From: Pisaster brevispinus
Lineage: Eukaryota > Echinodermata > Asteroidea > Forcipulatida > Asteriidae
Assembly: GCA_023634235.1 (NCBI GenBank)
Contig: JAMKCF010000020.1
Location: forward strand, 8,308,001 to 8,372,000
Length of the DNA stretch: 64,000 nt
Direction of reading: 5' to 3'
Position 1 is the stretch's first letter, and each line of letters opens with the position of its first letter. Made by a program: the position numbers and the translations under genes. Positions 23,901-34,456 of the stretch are shown here, piece after piece. The notes beneath the pieces were generated by a model. It searched no databases, had not been told where the DNA came from, and saw only the letters and a program-made list of their open reading frames with translations.

Positions 23901-25468
23901 AGCGATGTACTGTGGCAAAGGCACCAGTTCCAAACATCAGACCCACTATGGGAACCCTTCTTGCTGAACATCCCCTTGATGTCCTTGCGATCGACTTCAC
24001 TCTGATGGAGAAATCTTCAGATGGCAGAGAAAATGTCCTGGTCATGACTGATGTTTTCAGTAAATTCTCCATCGCGGTTCCATGCCGCGACCAGAAGGCA
24101 TCTACCGTCGCGAAGGTACTTGCCAAAGAGTGGTTTCAAAAGTATGGTGTGCCGAGACGAATTCACAGCGACCAAGGAAGGAACTTTGAGTCTGCGCTGG
24201 TGAAAGATCTTTGCTCCGTCTATGGGATTGTCAAAAGCCGAACCACTGCCTACCATCCGCAGGGAAATGGGCAGTGCGAACGTTTTAACAGGACTCTCCA
24301 TAATCTCCTTCGAACCCTACCCTCAGAGCAGAAGAAGCGGTGGCCAGAGCATCTGCAAGAGCTCGTGTTCATGTACAACTGTACACCGCACTCATCCACT
24401 GGTCTGTCACCATTTTTTGTTTACATGGGACGAGAGCCAACCCTTCCGATTGATCTGATGTTTGGTTTAGCAGAGACGAAGACCACTCCAGCACCAGATC
24501 TAGACGCGTGGGTGAAACAACATCAGCAGAAGTTGAAGGATGCTGCTGCATTGGCCCGAGGGAAGATGCAACAGAAGGCCGACAGCAGGTGCAAACGCAA
24601 TGACGCCAGGGTCAATGACAAGGGAATCCCCATCGGGACAAGGGTTCTCCTTCGAAGTCATCCCCTTGGGAGGAACAAGATCGCCGACCACTGGAAGGCA
24701 ACCCCTTATTGCATAGTATCGAAACCTCAGCAGAATGTTTATGAGATCCAGCTGGTTGATGGCACTGGGCCGCTGAAGCGAGTTACCCGAACGGAGATCC
24801 TCAACACAAAAGAAGTTGTACCCATCGAGAATGACCAGCAGGAAGCGACTCCCCAGTCATCGGTTGTTAATCCAGCGATGTCTGAAGCAGAAGACCAGGA
24901 CGACAACATGGACAACTCGGACGAATCCACTCTTGTAATGAAGATTACCTACCCAGAGTCCCAACCCCCAATCCCCGTGTTTAGTTCTTCTTCAGGAAGC
25001 GAGACAGCATCTGCTTTAAACATTCAGCCCCAGGGAACAGACGTAGCAGCGGAGCCTGCAGTGGATGCAGTCTCCTTCAATTCTCCTTCTGAACCTAAGA
25101 TGACAACTGTTGATATTCATCCAGAGAGTACACACATAGCAGCGGAGCCTGCTATGGTAGCAGTCTCCGTCGATCCAGTTGTATCTAACGTCGATCCAGT
25201 TGTATCTAACACCACAGATGACGCTCAACAGTCTCCTTCAACTCCAGACGAGTCTGTGAGCAAGCCGTTGAGGCAATCCACTCGCCTAGGAGCCGGTAAA
25301 CACTCAAATCCATTCAACCTACCTAGAGCAACCAATCATCGACTTATGTCTACTTCATGTATATCAGCGAACTCTACTCTTCTGAGCGATCGTTTAGAGG
25401 GATGGATTGATGGGTTTCTACAACAGGCGGTTACTCTCACTACTCCACTTCAGACGTCGGAACTATGA
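20858..25468 (+). CDS. pol: Pol polyprotein of element 1 (PR-RT-RH-INT)
   Basis: Open in the -1 frame relative to gag; probably made as a Gag-Pol fusion by frameshifting near 20,972, so the ATG at 20,858 is only the first in the open frame. Counting from it: aspartic protease with DTGS at 90-93; reverse transcriptase with YLDD at about 556-559; RNase H with ETDAS near 720; integrase with an H-H-C-C zinc-binding region at about 980-1,018; and a D,D-35-E core with acidic residues near 1,045, 1,104 and 1,137. A GPY/F-like module follows near 1,270, then an acidic, repeat-containing tail with a RQSTR motif. No stop or frameshift breaks it, so it may be functional. No chromodomain was recognised. 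Confidence 0.95.
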   Translation: MPQTQKRPERNTPYSNSYFPPYPDRGHALQPAPTKRFPKRLPSTVKSQALEGERAGSANWSREEVFGRAVTKSPEVIVEVMGRQVRFIIDTGSEVTILPETTFKQLTPQPPRVQDVSNWLRVHAANGTELPYVGYTELDMDVCGVKLGGVGVLISKESGKMDPPTGLLGCNVISEVRAALEERHGRNYLKTAQGNVNHCWAEALLAFELGEQQSPKLEFARLKGRKPICIPARSSMVVTCTTRQLRHSPTVLIQAVQGNHGNLPRNVAVIDTCSIPINGSVSTKMVNLGEEDVWLQPRSRIGVVSPIRVLKSSSDATPETSDSIHLDVGDVREARSNRLSTTEPPEIEHLPFEIDLEDAELNSDEQQKLMELLGRYKDVFSQGADDLGFTTTVTHKIPVTTDQPVRVPHRRVPPHQMADVKAHLQQLLDQKIIRPSTSPYAAPIVIVRKKDGSIRLCVDYRALNEQTRKDAYPIPRIDEALDSLSGARMFSSLDLVQGYHQVAVAEEDIPKTAFRAGTGGLYEYARMPFGLSNSPATFQRLMEVVLGDLNYGSLLLYLDDILVFSSSFEEHLARLEVVFQRLRQHGLKLKPKKCYFFRKECKYLGHVVSAKGIATDPAKTEAIGGWKQPQTEKQLRAFLGIAGYYRKFVKRFSQIAAPLHALLTKHGCKKGAAWRRPSSSQQQDFRQRWNVDCTKAFEELKARLTSPPILGYPDFSLPFIVETDASFDGLGAVLSQEQKHGKVVLCYASRSLRPPEKNMSNYSSMKLELLGLKWAITEKFRDYLLGGEFTVYTDNNPLSYLKSAKLAAAEMRWVSQLAQFNFNIKYRSGRSNANADALSRQTAHAEETLPEVTHSTSLQEISDAAPKVNRVSVRSAIAVEATPATTSTLPGYTPEELARLQSEDPVISRLLVFWNYGAKPDLTQLRRETTATRNLLRKWDRIREKDGVVYLHSQDPLEGDRTQLILPFKLQPVALTALHNQAGHQGQERTLALIRQRFYWPGIAADVERWCKKCERCTVAKAPVPNIRPTMGTLLAEHPLDVLAIDFTLMEKSSDGRENVLVMTDVFSKFSIAVPCRDQKASTVAKVLAKEWFQKYGVPRRIHSDQGRNFESALVKDLCSVYGIVKSRTTAYHPQGNGQCERFNRTLHNLLRTLPSEQKKRWPEHLQELVFMYNCTPHSSTGLSPFFVYMGREPTLPIDLMFGLAETKTTPAPDLDAWVKQHQQKLKDAAALARGKMQQKADSRCKRNDARVNDKGIPIGTRVLLRSHPLGRNKIADHWKATPYCIVSKPQQNVYEIQLVDGTGPLKRVTRTEILNTKEVVPIENDQQEATPQSSVVNPAMSEAEDQDDNMDNSDESTLVMKITYPESQPPIPVFSSSSGSETASALNIQPQGTDVAAEPAVDAVSFNSPSEPKMTTVDIHPESTHIAAEPAMVAVSVDPVVSNVDPVVSNTTDDAQQSPSTPDESVSKPLRQSTRLGAGKHSNPFNLPRATNHRLMSTSCISANSTLLSDRLEGWIDGFLQQAVTLTTPLQTSEL
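20969..21027 (+). promoter_or_regulatory. Candidate -1 ribosomal frameshift signal (gag to pol)
   Basis: The heptamer CCCAAAC (20,969-20,975) sits in the Gag frame as C-CCA-AAC, the X-XXY-YYZ arrangement needed for tandem -1 slippage. Five nucleotides downstream, ccctcca (20,981-20,987) pairs with tggaggg (21,006-21,012). The loop sequence gagccag (20,995-21,001) pairs with ctggctc (21,021-21,027). This gives an H-type pseudoknot with two 7-bp stems and loops of 7, 4 and 8 nt. The Gag stop lies in loop 1. A -1 shift at the heptamer leads directly into the long pol frame. Seen in sequence; function is inference. Confidence 0.75.
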
Positions 25469-25819
25469 AGACAGCTATTAGAACTCTTCATCTTAGGACT
25501 GTATTTTTGCTATATATTTTGTAATTTTTGGTTTTGCATTATTAAACACTCCTGGTGGATGGAATCCATTGATCGGGAGTAGTATCCAAAGTTGTTTAAA
25601 AGTTTCCATATGAAACATTTTTTTCTTTTGGACTTTGTTTTTGTTTTTAATTTATGCGCAAATTGCACAAGTTGGCGTTGCACCACAAAAACAGTAGTTT
25701 TATTTAAACTCAGCTTTTTGTAGGGTTTTTGTGCACTTCCAGATTAATATTTTGCGTTTTTTTATTGTTATTTTACTGTTAAATATTGGTGTGGAAACCA
25801 ATAGGTTAGCAGAGGAGAT
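25469..25819 (+). other. Element 1 region between pol and 3' LTR
   Basis: A 351-bp T-rich untranslated stretch. Just before the LTR is agcagaggagat (25,809-25,819 region), a short, imperfect purine tract that would be the plus-strand primer site. No env-like frame is present. Confidence 0.7.
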
Positions 25820-27368
25820 TGTGACCAGCACTTTAAGTGACTGGCCCCTCTTAAGTTAGCTAATTGTTGACTTAGCAGCAGCCCACCTGCTGAGGGTCTT
25901 ATTTCCCAGGGTATGTTCAGTGTGGTCAGCCCCAGCTCTAACCCCAGGTATAGTGTAGCTATTGTGCAACAAGTCATTCTATTGCAAGTTATCATCGTGT
26001 GAACAAGTCATTTTCAAGAGTCTGAGGTATTCCCAGTTTTCTGAGTTATTCCCATCCTTGTTATGTAAGTACCAATCTTCCTTTGTTTCTTATTACTGCT
26101 AGACTACAATCCATATTGGTGTTTATAATTATTGCCATTTCTAAGGAGATTCATTGTATTTTAAGAGGTTTGGATAAGATTCCTTTGTCTAAACTATTGT
26201 AGTTCTTTGCATTTGTTGTTACTTTTGTTTTAGTTTGGAAGCACTAATTAAGCCAGTGTTTTGCCCAAACTTGTCCTTTTTGGATTGCCTTTACTTTGTT
26301 TATAGTTGAAACGGTTCAGGATAATAGTACTTGGATTAATTTACCTTGTTATATGGAGGAAGGAAGAGAATTCTTTTACAGTTTCCTAAAGAAATAGTTT
26401 TGGTTTAATATAATTTACTTTACATTTCATTGAAGATGGAGTGTATGGTTATTTGTTGTTTTAGACTCTTCCATGTCCATACATTTTAGTGTTCATGTTT
26501 CGGAGAAGTTTAAATTAATTGTATGGGTTTTATTCTGTTATTCCTTATTGGATTTTCTTGTTATTTGATTTACTTAGCTCATTGGAAAGTCCTTGCTAGG
26601 ATAACTTTAACTTGAGTCACTTTTGATAATTGTTATTATTCTTTATTTTGCTCTTTTTGCCATTGAGGTTTTTGAGTATGTTTAAGTTTATTATTTCTTT
26701 TGTACATTGATTTCTGTGTTTCTATACCATGAAACTTCAGAGATTTACAGTTTCTTGTGCAAGGTTCTAGCATAGACCCCACATGAGATTCTTAGTACTG
26801 TATGCTATGGAATGTCTTAGGAACCCCAAAGGTTCATGGCTGTGTGTGTGTGAGGGCATGGTATAGTTAATTGCTATGTGATCACTGCACATGTGGCTTA
26901 CCTCCAGAACCACTATCTAGATTGTTTATGTTACAGCCATGTTGCTAGCTCATTAGTATGTATTTGTCTTTTTGGACAGCCCTGTCTATTGTGTATAGCA
27001 GTGACAAAGTTAGTGTTCTTTACTGGACTCTAGAGTTTTCGTGAATATTTAATAAGGTGGACTGAGGAACAATTTTATCTTTGGCTTAAGGGTAGAATAA
27101 TTAATGTGTTTCTCTATTGTAAAAGTTTATTTTCTTAAGCTTGAGACATTTGCTCTTTGCCATAGAACTTAATGTTTCAGGTTTACTTGAGTTGATTTTG
27201 ATTTAATGTTTGTATTTTCTATATTTTCTATTGTATAATCTTAAGTTTGCTTATAATCTTTTTCTTTTCTGTTCTTTTATAGACTTACACATCAACCTTT
27301 TTTTTTTTTAATGTTTTGTGCTTGTGATAAATAAAACTTGTATAAAGAATCAATCTTGTCGGGTCACA
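25820..27368 (+). repeat. 3' LTR of element 1
   Basis: 1,549 bp, matching 18,384-19,932 without a difference in the stretches I compared. It is followed by the CATG duplication and then by satellite. Confidence 0.95.
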
Positions 27369-30300
27369 CATGTTTGGGATTTGTACAGCAAAGTGTGATG
27401 CATATTTGGTATACAGTAAGTCAGTAGGGGTAACATATTGGGGGAGGATCCAGAATGATAGCAAAGTGGGGTGCACGTTTGGGATTTGTACAGCAAAGTG
27501 TGATGCATATTTTGTATTTGTACAGTAAGGCAGTAGGCTAGGGGTAACATGTTGGGGGAGGATCCAGAATGATAGCAAAGTGGGGTGCATTTGGATTTGT
27601 AAAGTAGGGCAGTAGAAGGGGTAACATGTAAGGGGAGGATCCAGAGTGACAGCAAAGTGGGGTACATACATGTATAATTTGGATTGATACAGTAAGGCAA
27701 AAGAAGAGGTAACATGAAAGGGGAGGATCCAGAGTGACAGCAAAGTGGGGTGCATATTTGGGATTTGTGCAGTAGGGCAGTAGAAAGGGTAACATGTTAG
27801 GGGAGGAGCCAGAGTAACAGCAAAGTGGGATGCATGTTTGGGATTTGTACAGTGGCAGTAGAAGGGGTAACATGTTGGGGGAGGATCCAGAATGATAGCA
27901 AAGTGGGGTGCATTTAGATTTGTATAGTAGGGCAGTAGAAGGGGTAACATGTAAGGGGAGGATCCAGAGTGACAGCAAAGTGGGATGCATATTTGGGATT
28001 TGTACAGTAGGGCAGTAGAAGGGGTAACATGTTGGGGGAGGATCCAGAATGATAGCAAAGTAGGTTGCATTTAGATTTGTATAGTAGGGCAGTAGAAGGG
28101 GTAACATGTAAGGGGAGGATCAAGAGTGACAGCAAAAGGGATGCATGTTTTGGATTGATACAGAAGGCAATGGAAGGGGTAACATGTTAGGGGAGGATCC
28201 AGATAACAGCAAAGTGGGATGCATGTTTGATATTTGTACAGCAAAGTGTGATGCATATTTGGTATTTGTACATGGGTAAGGCAGTAGAAGGGGTAACATG
28301 TTGGGGGAGGATCCAGAGTGACAGCAAAGTGGGATGCATGTTTTGGATTTGTACAGTGGGGCAGTAGAAGGGGTAACATGTTGGGGGAGGATCCAGAGTG
28401 ACAGCAAAGTGGGATGCATGTTTTGGATTTGTACAGTGGGGCAGTAGAAGGGGTAACATGTTGGGGGAGGATCCAGAGTGACAGCAAAGTGGGATGCATG
28501 TTTTGGATTTGTACAGTGGGGCAGTAGAAGGGGTAACATGTTGGGGGAGGATCCAGAGTCACAGCAAAGTGGGATGCATGTTTTGGATTTGTACAGTGGG
28601 GCAGTAGAAGGGGTAACATGTTGGGGGAGGATCCAGAGTGACAGCAAAGTGGGATGCATGTTTGGGATTTGTACAGTGGGGCAGTAGAAGGGGTAACATG
28701 TTGGGGGAGGATCCAGAGTGACAGCAAAGTGGGATGCATGTTTTGGATTTGTACAGTGGGGCAGTAGAAGGGGTAACATGTTGGGGGAGGATCCAGAATG
28801 ATAGCAAAGTGGGGTGCATGTTTGGGATTTGTACAGTGGGGCAGTAGAAGGGGTAACATGTTGGGGGAGGATCCAGAGTAACAGCAAAGTGGGATGCATG
28901 TTTGGGATTTGTACAGTGGGGCAGTAGAAGGGGTAACATGTTGGGGGAGGATCCAGAATGATAGCAAAGTGGGGTGCATTTAGATTTGTATAGTAGGGCA
29001 GTAGAAGGGGTAACATGTAAGGGGAGGATCCAGAGTGACAGCAAAGTGGGATGCATATTTGGGATTTGTACAGTAGGGCAGTAGAAGGGGTAACATGTTG
29101 GGGGAGGATCCAGAATGATAGCAAAGTAGGGTGCATTTAGATTTGTATAGTAGGGCAGTAGAAGGGGTAACATGTAAGGGGAGGATCAAGAGTGACAGCA
29201 AAAGGGATGCATGTTTTGGATTGATACAGAAGGCAATGGAAGGGGTAACATGTTAGGGGAGGATCCAGATAACAGCAAAGTGGGATGCATGTTTGATATT
29301 TGTACAGCAAAGTGTGATGCATATTTGGTATTTGTACATGGGTAAGGCAGTAGAAGGGGTAACATGTTGGGGGGGGGGGATCCAGAGTGACAGCAAAGTG
29401 GGATGCATGTTTTGGATTTGTACAGTGGGGCAGTAGAAGGGGTAACATGTTGGGGGAGGATCCAGAGTGACAGCAAAGTGGGATGCATGTTTTGGATTTG
29501 TACAGTGGGGCAGTAGAAGGGGTAACATGTTGGGGGAGGATCCAGAGTGACAGCAAAGTGGGATGCATGTTTTGGATTTGTACAGTGGGGCAGTAGAAGG
29601 GGTAACATGTTGGGGGAGGATCCAGAGTCACAGCAAAGTGGGATGCATGTTTTGGATTTGTACAGTGGGGCAGTAGAAGGGGTAACATGTTGGGGGAGGA
29701 TCCAGAGTGACAGCAAAGTGGGATGCATGTTTGGGATTTGTACAGTGGGGCAGTAGAAGGGGTAACATGTTGGGGGAGGATCCAGAGTGACAGCAAAGTG
29801 GGATGCATGTTTTGGATTTGTACAGTGGGGCAGTAGAAGGGGTAACATGTTGGGGGAGGATCCAGAATGATAGCAAAGTGGGGTGCATGTTTGGGATTTG
29901 TACAGTGGGGCAGTAGAAGGGGTAACATGTTGGGGGAGGATCCAGAGTGACAGCAAAGTGGGATGCATGTTTGGGATTTGTACAGTGGGGCAGTATAGAA
30001 GGGGTAACATGTTGGGGGAGGATACAGAATGATAGCAAAGTGGGGTGCATTTAGATTTGTATAGTAGGGCAGTAGAAGGGGTAACATGTAAGGGGAGGAT
30101 CCAGAGTGACAAGTGGGATGCATATTTGGGATTTATACAGTAGGGCAGTAGAAGGGGTAAGCATGTTGGGGGAGGATCCAGAATGATAGCAAAGTGGGGT
30201 GCATTTAGATTTGTATAGTAGGGCAGTTGGAAGAGGTAACATGTAAGGGGAGGATCCAGAGTGACAGCAAAGTGGGATGCATATTTGGGATTTGTACAGT

Positions 30301-30420
30301 AGGGCAGTAGAAGGGATAACATGTTGGGGGAAGATCCAGAGCAGCAGGAAGCTAGGGGTGGGTGTAGGGATCAAGGATGGTAGTAATGGGTCCCGTATAT
30401 TTAGGTGTTAGATCCTTGGT
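27369..30420 (-). repeat. 80-bp satellite array, expanded distal part
   Basis: About 38 units. Between 28,300 and 28,900 the units are nearly identical and exactly 80 bp long. A higher-order repeat is visible: 27,911-28,979 (1,069 bp) is repeated at 28,980-30,048, and a third, partial copy starts at 30,049. Because 80 is not a multiple of three and the minus strand lacks stops, all three minus-strand frames stay open for up to 378 codons. I interpret those frames as non-genic. The outermost unit (30,340-30,420) is degenerate and matches the outer unit of the left array. Confidence 0.95.
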
Positions 30421-31626
30421 GGTATTTAGGGGGGGGGGGGTAAACAAAAAAAAATTCATAGATTAATATAGATATTTTATTTAACTCACCAGAACTTCAA
30501 AAGAAAGAGTGAAGCTTTATTAAGCTGATGATTTTCATTCATGGAATCACTTTGTAGGAACTTACTGCACAAGGACCAAGAATATTCTGTGAAAAGAAAT
30601 TAATAGAAAAGAAAGATTTGAGCAAAATGAAAATCTTAAGGTAGGCTGTTGCAGTAATTTTTAATTATTGAGTGCACCTGTGGACTTATCCGGTTCTTAA
30701 TGCATTTTGATTAGACCATCAAATTCATTGACATTTTTTATATGGTGTGCAAAAATTGAAGTTTCCAAGCACTTTGATTTAGGCCCTATCAATCAGATCT
30801 TAAAGATACTGCGTCAAATTTAATGTAGAAGTTATGAGCAGTCATTTAAGGGACTGCACGAAAAAAAAAACTTCAAATGAAAAGTGGTAGCAAATTAAAA
30901 CCTAAGATTTAGTTGTTGGGATCTCGACGTGCATTGTTTCATAACCATCAGCCATGTAATGTCCATGGCATCATTCAAAAGTTTTTCTAAGCTTTTTCGT
31001 GTAGAAAAAAATCTGTAAAAAAATTATTTTGTTGAAAATCTAGCCATATTATTATCAATTGAGGACTTTCTAAAAAAAGACTAGGTGGCTTTAAACGAGC
31101 AAGGGGGATTTCACTGTCCTAAAAACTAAAACAAAAATGAAAAATCGCCAGCATTGTATTACAACATTGTCACCCACCACCTATTCTCTGAACACATTGA
31201 GATTGCATGGACCTCTTCTTTTGAATAATATTGATGGAAACAAAGTGAAGAACATTTGTGTTGTTTCAAGAATTTTCATGAAAAACACATTGTCTTTAAC
31301 TATCTAGAGTACTCAGAGTAGCTTCTTCTCTTTTTTTTTTGTCCTTCACTTCTGTGACTACAATTTTAAAGTTATGATAATTTACTTTCTTGTTTCAACC
31401 TAGTTTGTCAGGCCGCTTTTGCATTGTTTGTTTGTCTCATATAATCATTATTCTTTTATTTCATTTGAACGTCTTTGTTCATTTGAAATTCCTATAATTA
31501 TTTGTACATTTGTAATAAAAATAAATGTTGAGTTGAACTGATTTTGAATTGGTAATCAGGTTTGTTTGCCTGGTCAAAAGTTGGCAGTATTGTATTGTAG
31601 GCCTTATGTTTAGCCTAATTGTTAAT
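30421..31626. other. Outer flank of the right arm, no gene
   Basis: The diverged reverse complement of 1,570-2,440. It is rich in A/T and has several polyadenylation-like AATAAA motifs (for example near 31,516). No open frame has a recognisable domain. The similarity to the left arm fades around 31,601-31,620. Confidence 0.6.
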
Positions 31627-33009
31627 TAAGCAAGACACTTTAGACCATTATTGCTAAGTCCTTCTGCTAAGACTGAAGGAGTTTGCCCCTGTGTTTCTGA
31701 CTGTGGCTGCTGAGTCTGACGCAACATTTTGTAAACCATTATACATATAGTGCTACATAAATTAAAAACCTTTCTTAAAATGTTTTCTCTTTCTTCCAGC
31801 ATCGAGTACATGTGTGTACATGTACCTTTAATATTGGTAGATATGTGCAGTATATAGACGCTGATATAACTGTCATGCTTTGAAAAGTCATTATGTACAG
31901 TTAACAGTAAAGCAATAGGTACAGGAGCTATAGTTTCAGCTGATTCCAAAGCTCTTTTTCCAAACAATATGCAAAAAAGCTGGCCTCATACCCTCACAAC
32001 CATTATTGTATATCTAGTAACCTTGTTGTCCGCCATATTGTATATCTAGTAACTAACTATGGCATGGGGCAAGCAGATCAGACCGTCATGGCTGTGGAGG
32101 GCTATGAGAGTCATTTTCCAGGGGTGCTGGTGAGCATCACTGGGCTAGTGTGCTATCATAATGTAGCACTAAGCAAGACTGTCGACCTTTACTAAGCAAA
32201 GAACAGGTAACTTTGAAAGTGACGTACTCAACTATTGGTATATCGGTGTCATGAGAATGCTTACATTTACAGCTTTCTATAGAATGTTTATGATGGACGA
32301 TTCATTAAATCAAAAAGTGCTGGAAATACAAGTACTTCACTAATTAAACAATTCAAATTAATGTAGTGGTACCCCTAGTGTCAAGGGGAGGGAGGAGGAC
32401 AATCATCTATCTACTAAAGGATGAGCATCCGCCAAATAAAATAAAATAGAATGAATCCACCAAAGGATGTCTCAAATCTAAAATATAAGTATTCTCTTCT
32501 GCAACTGATTTAATACAAGAGATTAGCAATTCACAAGATTATACAGCCCAGCAAAATCACCAATTTAATACAACACAAATCAATAAAGCACACTCTAATC
32601 AGTGGATGTCATAGGTCAAAAACAAGGTTGCCTACATATGTAGCTACTATATACAACTTTACAACGACATTGCAGATGAAGTATTACCCCTAAAAGTAAA
32701 ACTTCTACCAAACAAAATTACTTCTTAAAAGCCACCGGTATACTAAAAACATATCTCTCCCAGATGGTAAATTTTGGAAGGGCATGGCAAGAGCCATGCT
32801 GCCTTGAAATTAGAGAGAAATACACGGCTAGGAAAAGTGTGCTCTGTGTGCCTCCACAATCACAGTGAAACAGAAAAAGAGTGCGAGTTCAAGGGTAGAG
32901 GACCCCAACTTAAATTTCTTACAGAAAAAAATGCAAATCACAAATGCTTGAACATCGAGGGCACACTTGGGTTCCCGACATGTATATTCTGATACATTTA
33001 TTTCAATAT
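31627..33009. other. Downstream flank of the broken receptor gene; duplicated at 57,776-59,170
   Basis: It begins with a 5'-truncated SINE body (31,627-31,770) and continues as non-coding DNA. It matches 57,776-59,170 at high identity with small indels and marks the extent of the tandem duplication downstream of the receptor genes. Short open frames on both strands are shared but carry no recognisable domain. The 3' untranslated region of the receptor gene probably lies at its right end. Confidence 0.75.
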
Positions 33010-33288
33010 TCAAATACTTGTAGTACGCGTGTCAGAAGAAACTGTTGGTTTTGAAGGACCAGATCTTTGAGAAACATTTGAACTGTGAGCTTGCTCATCT
33101 TGTGGACAACATATCAAGATGAAGGTCTTCTTCCACCGTCTCCAGATGCTGATCTTACAGACGAAGGACAGAAAAACCAGAAGACCTTGGCAAGAGTTGA
33201 GAATGATGAAGATGTACCAGAGTAAAATCGCATCACTGAAAGCTGCTGCAAAGCCGATAATCCAGGTGAAACCCATCAGACTGGAAAT
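33010..33288 (-). pseudogene. Exon 4 of broken receptor: end of TM6, TM7, cytoplasmic tail
   Basis: An open 279-bp segment after acceptor ccaatag. It encodes the second half of helix 6 (MGFTWIIGF), helix 7 with the NSCQG motif typical of secretin/adhesion-type receptors, and a basic then Ser/Thr-rich tail ending in TTSI. It is almost identical to 59,171-59,449 in the intact gene. Confidence 0.85.
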
Positions 33289-33687
33289 CTATTGGATTGA
33301 AAGAAGGGGTTTTTTAATCTAGAAAATATCAAAAACTTAAAGCACATATATTAGCATTAAACTTCATGCTGATTTTCTCTATAACAGGCATCAGTTTAAT
33401 GGTATTTGCCTCCGTACTGCTTGAAATGTTCCCAATGTGACTTTCACTTTACACATGGCAGTGGGACCTTAATTCTCATTAACAAGGTCTGTACATAAAC
33501 TATACAATTATCCACACCTAAACATTTTTTGTTTTATAACATCATAGATCAGCTAAAATGCAAGTAAAATATCGCTGAATATTGCAACTACAAACACTTT
33601 TGAGTTGCCCAAACTGAGAAGATCATATCTTGCATATAACAATAACATATGAAAGTTAATTAAGGCATATATGGTTCATGAACTTAC

Positions 33688-34381
33688 TTTCAAGTAGATG
33701 ATCAGTTCCTCCTTCGTTTGCTGGATCAAAGTTTTATTCTTCCGTACTGCAATTGTGTCCCTGTTTGTCCTCCATATGCCATGAATAGTAAAAGCAAACA
33801 TGAAAACATTTGCTAAGATGACAACCCCAATTGGACCTCCAACTACAGCAATGTTGACGTAACCGTTCCCAATCCAGCAGATGTTCTCGTCACCGTACCA
33901 CAGCAGGATGTCAGTGCATTCACAGAGGTGTAGGACCAGGCATGGAAGGATGATCAGAATTGGGATACCCCAAGCAAATGACACTGCTGCCTTAGATATG
34001 CTCCCATGTTTGTTCTGTTTAACTGTTGATCGTGATGCAAAAGTCTGGTGGAGGTTAAACGCCAAAAGTCCAGTCCACAAGACGTTGACCAACAGAAAGT
34101 AGTGGGCTAAAACGGCAACAGTAGTGCAGACTGATGGTTGAATAGTCGCCACTCCACTGAATTGAAGGAAAAGTTGTGCCATAAACAGAGTGCCAACAAA
34201 GTTCATTATAAGGTAACCTGTGTGGTTTCTAAGCTCCTTAAAGACACAGTAGGTTATGAAGGTGATTAGTGCAGCAAGCATTGATATGATGTTGAGGATT
34301 AGACTGAGAATCTGCTGTGGTAGCGAGTATTCAAAAAAAGTTATAATTCTTGTGGTATTTTGAGTTCCATTCCGCTCATTG
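33688..34381 (-). pseudogene. 3' part of exon 3 of broken receptor: TM1 to TM6
   Basis: An open frame continues from the retroelement junction (ATTG duplication, 34,378-34,381) through helices 1-5 and into helix 6, ending at donor gtaagt (33,687 downward). It keeps the ENICW extracellular-loop cysteine and the SVC at the top of helix 3. It differs from the intact copy by few substitutions (for example L/Q and T/A changes near helix 2). It has no start of its own and depends on upstream sequence now 16 kb away. Confidence 0.85.
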
Positions 34382-34456
34382 TGTAGCGGTAATACCAATA
34401 CTTACCATACATAGAAATGATGTGCATAATGCTCTTATCTTTAGTTGTGCCCTAAG

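Larger units (their letters stand above)
18384..27368 (+). mobile_element. Full-length Ty3/gypsy LTR retrotransposon (element 1)
   Basis: An 8,985-bp element with two LTRs of identical length (1,549 bp), bounded by TGTGACC...GGTCACA, and with a 4-bp target duplication CATG at 18,380-18,383 and 27,369-27,372. The internal region has Gag and then Pol, in the order protease, reverse transcriptase, RNase H, integrase, which is the Ty3/gypsy order. Both reading frames are intact and I found no difference between the LTRs in the stretches compared, so insertion looks recent. The target is a unit of the 80-bp satellite. No TGG-type tRNA primer site adjoins the 5' LTR; the nearest weak candidate begins at 19,977. 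Confidence 0.95.
16171..31610 (-). repeat. Right arm of the inverted duplication (interrupted)
   Basis: Reverse complement of 1,570-5,659, in order: inner flank (16,171-16,973), MITE (16,974-17,315), unique arm sequence (17,316-18,020), satellite (18,020-18,383), Ty3/gypsy element (18,384-27,368), satellite (27,369-30,420) and outer flank (30,421-31,610). It is longer than the left arm because of the retroelement and the satellite expansion. The outer edge falls just before 31,627, where DNA shared with the receptor-gene duplication begins. Confidence 0.85.

Noticed and set aside
27285..30374. Many long minus-strand open frames (up to 378 codons) with repetitive protein sequence
   Set aside because: They come from the 80-bp satellite, which has no stops on that strand; three frames are open at once with no start context or recognisable domain.
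27369..30420. CRISPR-like regular repeats
   Set aside because: Units are tandem without unique spacers, and the window is eukaryotic.
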